In this document: positions 57,323-64,000 of the stretch, in pieces
Position numbering within the stretch: the stretch's first letter is position 1
Layout of the letters: every line of letters begins with the position of its first letter
Assembly (NCBI RefSeq): GCF_963576675.1
Contig: NC_088916.1
Span: forward strand, 56,731,001-56,795,000
Direction: 5' to 3'
Origin: Euphorbia lathyris
Lineage: Eukaryota > Streptophyta > Magnoliopsida > Malpighiales > Euphorbiaceae
DNA: 64,000 nucleotides
Notes under the pieces: generated by a model
Seen by the model: only the letters and a program-made list of their open reading frames with translations
Told to the model about the DNA's origin: nothing
The model's database searches: none
Program-made: the position numbers and the translations under genes

Positions 57323-57731
57323 GGGGCGTGCCCCGCGCCGTCGGATGTGTGCACTCTGTGGCCGCCGAGCGCGCGTTCCGCGCAGCTAGACGCTCGCACG
57401 TCGTGGCCGCCGAACGCGCACCTCGCGCTGCCAGGCACGTGTCCTCAACGGCCCACGAGGGCGCGCACCGCCAGCGGTCCCAGAAATTGCTCGGGCGTCG
57501 AGAGCGTGCCACTCGCGGTGCGTCCGACGGACGCCGCGCGCACGTCTCGAGCCGTCAAGCGGGCGTTCGACCATCGTCGTCAGCGTGCGGGATGCCGTTG
57601 CGTGCCCGCGCCGTGCCGTTAATTTTCCTCAGCTTATTATTCTTTATATATTTTTCAAAACTTCCGGAATCAATCGCTTCGACCGTCTTGTTTCAGGTTT
57701 TCGTCACAGGTCCTCCGACTCGGTGTCTACA

Positions 57732-57736
57732 ACGGT
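57732..57736. repeat. Target-site duplication of the Ogre-like element (right)
   Basis: ACGGT, identical to 37756-37760. Confidence 0.9.
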
Positions 57737-58083
57737 GTGGATCTTAACCAAATCCATGTGTCAGTTGCCTTGAGATCATGTACCGACAGGGGTCCTGGCA
57801 TTTATGACACATTACGGCGAATACGTCATCCTAGGTTATACGCGTGCTTGGAATTTATGCTAACGGATTAATCACTCAGTATTTAGAATGTCAAGCGTTT
57901 GATATTCTGAGAGGTCAGTGCATTATTTAAGGATGATTTTAAGTTCAAGTTCTAAACTAATTTACTCAGTGTGCAAGTTTACTCAGTATTGTATATTCAG
58001 TCAGTTTCAAGAGATACTCAGCAAACAATAAATCATTCAGCATGTAATTCGCTCAGCATTCAATATTCATTTAGCACAGGAAC
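57737..58083 (-). other. SIRE spacer between pol and the third ORF
   Basis: About 350 bp without an open frame; its continuation on the other side of the Ogre-like element is only 23 bp before the third-ORF start at 37737. Confidence 0.6.
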
Positions 58084-60377
58084 TTACTGAAGAGGATTAA
58101 ACATACCAATTGCTTCTCTCAGTATGCTGAACTGCTCACGAGCCAGTGGCTTCGTGAAGATATCCGCCAGCTGTTCGTCCGTTGGGACATAAGTCAGCTT
58201 AATTTCTTTCTTAAGTACATGATCTCTGATGAAATGATGTCTTATGCTGACATGCTTCATCCTGCTGTGCTGGATTGGGTTCTTTGAGAGGTCAATTGCA
58301 CTCTTGTTGTCGCATTTGACTTCAATTGTCTTTGTTTGAACACCATAATCTTCAAGCTGTTGCTTAATCCAAAGGACTTGAGCAACACAGCTTCCAGCAG
58401 CAATGTACTCAGCTTCAGTTCTGGACAGGGCTACTGACGCCTGCTTCTTGCTGAACCAAGATACAAGACAGCTTCCTAGGAATTGGCATCCTCCAGAGGT
58501 GCTTTTTCTTTCCAGCTTGTCTCGTCCATAGTCAGCGTCAGTGTATCCGATGAGTGTAAAGTCATGAGTATTTGGATACCACAGACCTGCATTTACTGAG
58601 CTTTGCAAATATCTAAGGATCCTTTTTACAGCTATGTAATAGGATTCCCTAGGGTTAGCTTGATATCTAGCATAATAACATACTGAGAACTGAATGTCCG
58701 GTCTACTTGCTGTTAAGTAAAGTAAAGAGCCAATCATACCTCGATATAACTTGCTGTCTACTGACTTACCATTTTCATCAGCGCAGAGGACAGTGTCAGT
58801 GCCCATAGGAGTGGATATTGGCTTGCAATTTTCCAAGTCATATTTCTTTAAGATCTCCTTGGCATATTTTGCTTGACTGATGAAGATGCCATTGTTTCCT
58901 TGTTTAATTTGAAGACCGAGGAAGAAGTTGAGTTCTCCCATCATAGACATTTCAAACTCAGTCTGCATTTGTTTGCTAAACTCCTTGCACATTGATTCGT
59001 TAGTTGCACCAAATATTATATCATCAACATAAATTTGGGCTAGCAGAGTATCTTTACCCTTTTTCTTAATGAATAAGGTTGTATCAGCTTTGCCCCTGAC
59101 GTAATTTCTAGTCAGCAGGAAACTGGCCAGCCTCTCGTACCAAGCATGTGGTGCTTGCTTGAGGCCGTACAGAGCCTTTTTGAGTTTGTAAACATGGTTT
59201 GGGAACTTAGGGTCCTCAAAACCTGGAGGTTGATTTACATAAACCTCCTCGTTTATAACTCCATTAAGAAATGCACTTTTGACATCCATTTGGAATAATT
59301 TAAAATTCATGTAAGATGCATATGCACATAATATTCTAATTGCCTCCAGCCTTGCCACTAGGGCAAAGGTCTCACCGTAGTCTATACCTTCTTGCTGACT
59401 GTAGCCCTGAGCTACAAGCCTTGCTTTGTTCCTGACTACGTTTCCTTGTTCGTCCATCTTGTTCCTGAAGACCCATCTTGTTCCGATGGTCTTTTGACTC
59501 TTTGGATGAGGCACTAACTCCCATACATCATTTCTTCGAAATTGATCGAGCTCCTCTTGCATTGCGTTCATCTAGAATTCATCGTACTCAGCTTCAGCGA
59601 AATTCTTCGGTTCTTGTACTGAGACGAAAGCAACATTGCTGAGGTATTTCCTGAGTTGATTCCTCGTCATCAGGGTATTCCCAGCAGAATCAAGGATTGC
59701 ACTTTCGGAGTGCCCTTTAGGAATCCTTATTTCTTTGGGTAGATTCATGTCTTGTGCTGTTCCTGTTTCAACAATCTCTGCAGAAGTAGATGGGTCAGTA
59801 AAAGTAATCTTAGGTTCACTCTTACTCTTGGTCAGCCTTTTCGTGAATGACTCAGTAGCTGGTTCTGAGTCAGCGATGGTTACTGAGTTTGGATCATCTT
59901 CGGTCAGCGGCTGGTATCTACCTGCAGGGTCAGTTTCATCGAACTCTATATGTATTGACTCTTCTAAAACTTGAGTTCGCTTATTAAAAACTCTGTATGC
60001 TTTGCTGTTTGTTGAGTAGCCCAGAAAGATAGCTTCATCAGCTTTTGAATCAAACTTTGCTAAGCTATCTTTGGTATTTAAAATAAAACATCTACAGCCA
60101 AAGGCACGAAAGTATCCAATGTTGGGCTTTCGTCCTTTCCAAAGTTCATAGGGGGTTTTCTTGAGTATAGGTCTAACTAGAGCCCTATTAAGAATGTAGC
60201 ATGCTGTGTTAACATCCTCACCCCAAAAAAACTTTGGAAGCCTATGCTCATCCAGCATTGTCCTGGCTATTTCAACCAGAGTTCTGTTCTTCCTTTCTAC
60301 AACCCCATTTTGCTGAGGTGTTCTAGGAGCAGAAAAATTGTGGTCAATGTCGCTGGCTTCACAGAATTCAACAAATT
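58084..60377 (-). pseudogene. SIRE-like pol, distal part: integrase end, reverse transcriptase, RNase H
   Basis: From about 60377 the frame reads the end of the integrase (ARTMLDEHRLPKFFWGED, then GYFRAFGCRCFIL). A TAG at 59572-59574 interrupts it just before [11 protein letters not shown], where a Trp is usual. The reverse transcriptase follows with [26 protein letters not shown], and the catalytic [11 protein letters not shown], intact. RNase H has [41 protein letters not shown] and the end [14 protein letters not shown]. The last 495 codons (58084-59571) are uninterrupted. On the basis of order and sequence it is a Ty1/copia pol. Confidence 0.9.
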
Positions 60378-61474
60378 TTGGTTTTTGAATTCTCCACCGT
60401 TATCACTACGGATATGAGCTAATTTTAGGTCTTTTTCATTTTCAATTTTTCTAACCAAATTTGAAAATGTCTCAAAGGTCTCATCCTTGCTGGTCAGCAA
60501 GATAACCCACGTATACCGAGAGAAATCATCTACAATGACCAAGGAAAACCTTCTTCCACCCAGACTCAGCGGCTGGACTGGACCAAAGAGATCCAAGTGT
60601 AGCATTTCTAACGGACGCTTAGTTGAGACAATGTTTTTACTTTGAAAAGATTGCTTGGTTTGTTTTCCAGCTTGGCAGGCATGGCATAATTGATCTTTTT
60701 GAAATTTAAGTTCAAGCAGTCCCTCAACCAATTGCTTTCTTGCTAATTTGGCCAGGAGGTCCATGCTTACATGACCAAGTCTCCTGTGCCATAGCCAGGA
60801 ATTTTCTTCCTTTGTGACTAAGCATACAGTTTTTGAAAACTTCTTTTCGAGGTTTAGCATAAAGACATTGTCTATCCGAGGGGCAGTTAAGATTAACTCA
60901 TTAGTTTTACCCTCGTATATTTTACATCCAGTAGCATCAAATATAACTTTTCTCCCATTGTCACATAGCTGAGCTACGCTGAGTAAGTTATATTTGAGTC
61001 CGCTGACTAGGGAGACAGATTCAATAGTAGGGTTACCTCCGACGGTTCCTGAGCCTACTATCTTACCCTTCTTGTTGTCTCCAAAACTTACACTCCCTCC
61101 TCGTTTACGTTCAAACGTGATGAACTGAGTTTCATCACCCGTCATATGCCTTGAGCATGCGCTGTCAATATACCACATCTTTGACTTCTCGGCACATCTC
61201 AGGCTTACCTGCATTGTAACTAGTTACTTTTAGGTACCCAACTCTTTTTGGGTCCTGACTTGTTAGGTGCAACAGGTATAGCATCATATTTTATTTTATG
61301 GCGGCATACATGGACAGTATGGCCATTCTTTCCACAGAAGTCACAACTGACCTTCTGTTTAGGATTTTTTACTGACTTGTCAGCACCCCAGTGTTGAGCG
61401 TGCCAGCACACTTTAGTAGTGTGTCCTAACTTCCCACAAAAATCACATTGGACTTTTCGCTGGGGATTTCTTCT
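60378..61474 (-). pseudogene. SIRE-like pol, proximal part: two zinc knuckles, protease, integrase
   Basis: It begins in frame after the gag TAG at 61472-61474. Two zinc knuckles, CDFCGKLGHTTKVC and CDFCGKNGHTVHVC, come first. After a stop and frame change near 61215-61222, the protease reads WYIDSACSRHMTGD, then the pre-integrase zinc region (WLWHRRLGHVSMDLL ... CHACQAGKQ) and the integrase core (LHLDLFGPVQ, VIVDDFSRYTW, IRSDNGGEF). The loss of one base in an A-run at about 60380 shifts the frame before the third catalytic residue. The element is therefore non-functional for pol. Confidence 0.85.
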
Positions 61475-62986
61475 CTACTGAGTACCTTGGTACTGTGTAC
61501 CTTGATACTGAGTTCTCAGCGGAAAATTGTTTTTGTTTGGAACCTTTAATTGGTTCTGAATGGTTGTGACATCCTTCCTCAGTTTCTTTGAAACTGACTG
61601 GACTTCAGAGACAGACTCATGAATGATTTTCATATTTTCATGCAAAACTGAGTTGTCTTGAAGAAGGTATCTGAGGTCACTCAGTTTGACCTCTTCTACT
61701 TCATCACAGCGCCGGCTGAGTGCTTTAATCTTCCTATTACACTTTTTAACAAGTGTATAGAGATCACTCAGGGCGTTACCCATTTCATTTCTGAGTTGAG
61801 AGAGTGAGATTACCTCATTAGATTGCTCTTCATTATCTGACTCATCAGATTGGTCAGCATGCTCAGAAATGCATGGCTCAGCAAGTTCGTCAGCCATAAA
61901 GCATATCTTCGCTGACTCGGTGGCCTCAGTTACTGTTGATGAAGATTCATCACTGTCACTCCAAGTAGCCACCATTGCCTTCTTCCCACTTTTCTTGTCT
62001 TTCCTCAGCGTGGGGCAGTTTGACTTAATATGGCCATCTTGGTGGCACTCAAAGCATGTAATGGGCTTTGAGCTGTCCTTTCTGTATTTGCTGTCGCTTG
62101 AGTCAGCCTTATACTTATCAAACTTTTTGTAAGGCTTTTTGGAATATTTGTCGTTCTTCCTGAACAGTCTCTTCATCTTTCTTGTGAACATAGCCATCTC
62201 CTCATCATCAGTTGAACTCCCGTCAGTGGAGTCAACCTTCATGACAAGTGACTTCTGCTTCTTGTCATCAGATTTTTCTTTCACCTCAAAGTTCTTCATT
62301 GATATCTCATGGGTCAGCAATGAACCGATGAGTTCGTCATATTTGTAGGTGGTTAAATCCTGAGCTTCCTCAACTGCTGTCTTCTTTGCTTGCCAGTCTT
62401 TTGGAAGACTCCTGAGTATCTTTTTGACTTGTTCTTCCTCAGTGAAGATTTTCCCAAGTCTCTTGAGCTCATTAATGATGTTGGTGAACCTTGCGTTCAT
62501 GTCTGAAATGCCCTCATCATTGTTCATCTCGAACAGCTCGTACAATCTCATCTGCTGATTCACCTTGGATTCTTTTACTTTGTTTGTTCCCTCGTAGGTG
62601 ACTTCCAGCTTTTTCCAGATCTCTTGTGCCGACTCACAACCTGAGATTTTGTCATATTCTGCAGCATCGAGCGCACAGTGAAGCATATTGATAGCCGAAG
62701 CATGGTTTTGAAGCTTCTTAAGATCATCCTCTGTCCATTCAACCTCAGCTTTAACAACTGACTGGCCATCAACAACTTTCACAGGTACAAACGGGCCTTG
62801 GACTATAGATAGCCAGGCACTCATGTTTGTAGCTTGAATGAAGTTTTTCATCCTATTCTTCCAAAAGGTATAGTTTGACCCGAAGAATAGGGGAGGCCTG
62901 GTAATGGACAGCCCCTCAGGTAATATCTGAGTTGTCTGGTTTCCAGGGAGAAACCGAGTGCTATTTTCGCCCATGGTATGGATCAA
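61475..62986 (-). CDS. SIRE-like gag
   Basis: A 503-codon frame opens at 62986; a second ATG (MGENSTRFLPG) four codons on is equally possible. The UBN2-type gag core starts with PPLFFGSNYTFWKNRMKNFI, followed by SAQEIWKKLEVTYEGT and ERLGKI-like VKKILRSLPKDW. A zinc knuckle CFECHQDGHIKSNC lies at about residues 312-325. After it is an acidic region and a helical region, then the tandem QYQGTQYQGTQ directly before the TAG. The frame is unbroken. It would form the particle that packages the RNA. Confidence 0.9.
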   Translation of the reverse strand: MIHTMGENSTRFLPGNQTTQILPEGLSITRPPLFFGSNYTFWKNRMKNFIQATNMSAWLSIVQGPFVPVKVVDGQSVVKAEVEWTEDDLKKLQNHASAINMLHCALDAAEYDKISGCESAQEIWKKLEVTYEGTNKVKESKVNQQMRLYELFEMNNDEGISDMNARFTNIINELKRLGKIFTEEEQVKKILRSLPKDWQAKKTAVEEAQDLTTYKYDELIGSLLTHEISMKNFEVKEKSDDKKQKSLVMKVDSTDGSSTDDEEMAMFTRKMKRLFRKNDKYSKKPYKKFDKYKADSSDSKYRKDSSKPITCFECHQDGHIKSNCPTLRKDKKSGKKAMVATWSDSDESSSTVTEATESAKICFMADELAEPCISEHADQSDESDNEEQSNEVISLSQLRNEMGNALSDLYTLVKKCNRKIKALSRRCDEVEEVKLSDLRYLLQDNSVLHENMKIIHESVSEVQSVSKKLRKDVTTIQNQLKVPNKNNFPLRTQYQGTQYQGTQ

Positions 62987-63022
62987 CTCAAGGTTGTTAG
63001 ACCTTTAGTAATGAGCTTTTAA

Positions 63023-63034
63023 GCTCTGATAGCA
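63023..63034 (-). promoter_or_regulatory. Primer-binding site of the SIRE-like element
   Basis: TGCTATCAGAGC on the minus strand, two bases inside the LTR, differs at one base from the initiator tRNA-Met site TGGTATCAGAGC. Confidence 0.8.
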
Positions 63035-63036
63035 CT

Positions 63037-64000
63037 TGTTGGTCCCTTGTTTAGTTGCAAGTATAGTTCCAAGGGGGGGTTAGGAACTATTTAAAGTTTT
63101 TTCGCAATTTAGGCAGACTTCTTTTTCTAAAGAAAAAGGTTTGAACAGCGGCGGTGAGTAAACAGCAAGATACTGGCTTAGTCAATATGTGACTAGGTCA
63201 GTTCCTCAGCTTGAGTCAGGAGATAGCACTTGGAGTCTATTCCTGAACTCAGACGTTCAACGCGCACAACTCAACTTGACCTCTTTACTTGGTCAGTTTT
63301 GATTATTTAAAGCAAGCAATATAAATTAGGAGTTAAGGTTTAGAAAAACTTCACTCAGCAGATTTATCCAGGTTCGGCTTCTTCTAAGCCTACGTCCTGT
63401 CCCCGGAACACCTCCGAGATTTCAAATCCTCTACTGAGCTCTTTAAAGGTAGAGCCTCAAACCTTTTACAATATCAGCAATTGAGTATGACAAGAGTACC
63501 TTCCTCTATACTTCTACTCAATCCTAATCTCTCCGCTGAGTACTTAAAACCGAGTACCCAGCCTCTCCTTTCTACTTCTAGAAATGATAAGGATTTTTGT
63601 CCTAAACAACAATTGCTAGAACACCTTAGATGATTGAAAAACAATCACTCTAGACTTTTACACAGATATGAAAATGTAGTGTAAGAATTTTTCTTTGCTT
63701 CTTGCTTGCAGAACTTGTAGAGATTTGGTCAGCGTAATGGCTTGATCAAGTTCTGTGTGTTGTGAAGCTTGTGAAGGCACTATTTATAGAGACGTCTGGA
63801 CATTCGGTCATTTCGAATTTCGAAATAACCGTTGGAGGGAAACGGCTATATGTCGTTGTCATCCTGACTTGCATAGAGCTCTTGGCCAATCACAATCGTG
63901 TATCTTCTGTCCTCGGTCAGCACAGCAGATGGTCTCTCCTTTTATGGTAAAGTCAACTGGACAGCATACTGTGTCGTCTGAACTTTGCTAAAAGAAGAAA
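63037..64000 (-). repeat. 5' LTR of the SIRE-like element, cut by the window end
   Basis: It starts TGTTGGTCCC on plus and matches 32961-33926 with few differences. About 375 bases, including its outer end and target duplication, lie beyond the window. Confidence 0.9.

Larger units (their letters stand above)
37761..57731 (-). mobile_element. Complete Ogre-like (Tat lineage) Ty3/gypsy element, 19,971 bp
   Basis: LTRs of 3.0 kb lie at 37761-40764 and 54723-57731, with exact ACGGT duplications outside. On the minus strand the order is 5' LTR, PBS, a 1.9-kb leader, gag, protease, RT, RNase H, a second RNase H, integrase, a long 3' region and the 3' LTR. The large size, long LTRs, the CxFHxxxGHxxxxC gag motif, the second RNase H and the long region downstream of pol are typical of the Tat/Ogre lineage. 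No separate ORF1 between PBS and gag is seen. The 3' region carries an intact gene on the opposite strand (41929-44922). The LTRs differ by eye at less than about 1 in 100 bases outside the palindrome array, so insertion is recent. Confidence 0.95.
54723..57731 (-). repeat. 5' LTR of the Ogre-like element, 3,009 bp
   Basis: Plus-strand ends TGTTAGACGAGG and GGTGTCTACA. Read on the minus strand: GC-rich block, palindrome array (57124-57322), TATA box (57098-57104), AT-rich middle with the 12-bp-stem hairpin at 56380-56406, and the conserved 300-bp end before the PBS. It supplies the promoter of the genomic transcript. Confidence 0.95.
32961..64000 (-). mobile_element. SIRE-like Ty1/copia element, split by the Ogre-like element, right end off the window
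   Basis: On the minus strand the order is 5' LTR (63037 onwards), PBS, gag, protease-integrase-RT-RNase H, a third env-like ORF, polypurine tract and 3' LTR (32961-34299). This order, the third ORF and the gag/pol stop are those of the SIRE/Maximus lineage. The Ogre-like insertion (37761-57731) lies between pol and the third ORF. By eye the two LTRs differ at about eight sites over the 960 shared bases. The flank CTATA at 32956-32960 is one half of the presumed target duplication. Confidence 0.9.

Overview
The window is nuclear DNA from a flowering plant, most likely a eudicot. It is AT-rich and built almost entirely of transposable elements of typical plant lineages: Ty3/gypsy Tat/Ogre-like, Ty1/copia SIRE-like and Tork-like, L1-type LINEs with a DUF4283-like ORF1 and a C-terminal RNase H, hAT, Mutator-like and Harbinger-type elements. 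I saw no convincing ordinary host gene, rRNA or tRNA. Species cannot be told from what I can see.

Left part (1-13.4 kb): decayed debris. It holds a Tat-type gag remnant (about 1.0-2.0 kb), two copia gag remnants (3.0-3.4 and 4.2-4.5 kb), an inverted-repeat element near 7.1-7.5 kb, a well-bounded 980-bp Mutator-like element with 9-bp target duplications (8736-9715), a probable gypsy LTR (10601-11430) and a LINE ORF2 fragment (11.4-12.6 kb, minus). A full-length LINE (13420-19286) follows, bounded by a 14-bp target duplication. Its ORF1 is open. Its ORF2 carries eight stops, one frameshift and a lost catalytic Asp.

Middle (19.6-32.9 kb): a 1.76-kb compound foldback element; a hAT element (21760-25045, 8-bp duplication) that holds a 5'-truncated LINE (13-bp duplication), which in turn holds a solo LTR (5-bp duplication); a 3.1-kb solo LTR of the Ogre-like family (25110-28224); a probable second hAT element (28297-31764) with a Harbinger-type MITE inside; and the 3' end of a Tork-like copia element.

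Right half (32.96 kb to the end): three nested levels. A SIRE-like copia element on the minus strand (LTRs at 32961-34299 and from 63037 to beyond the window) sits in the RNase H gene of the Tork-like element. The SIRE element is split by a complete 19,971-bp Ogre-like element (37761-57731, minus strand, ACGGT target duplication, 3.0-kb LTRs).

The Ogre-like element is the most interesting object. Its gag holds four successive capsid-like segments, and a G-patch lies between protease and reverse transcriptase. Its LTR has an array of GC-rich palindromes just upstream of the TATA box. Between pol and the 3' LTR, on the opposite strand, lies an apparently intact seven-exon gene with its own TATA box, coding for a plant mobile domain (aminotransferase-like, MAIN-type) protein. 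The element's gag-pol, in contrast, carries two stops and a frameshift.
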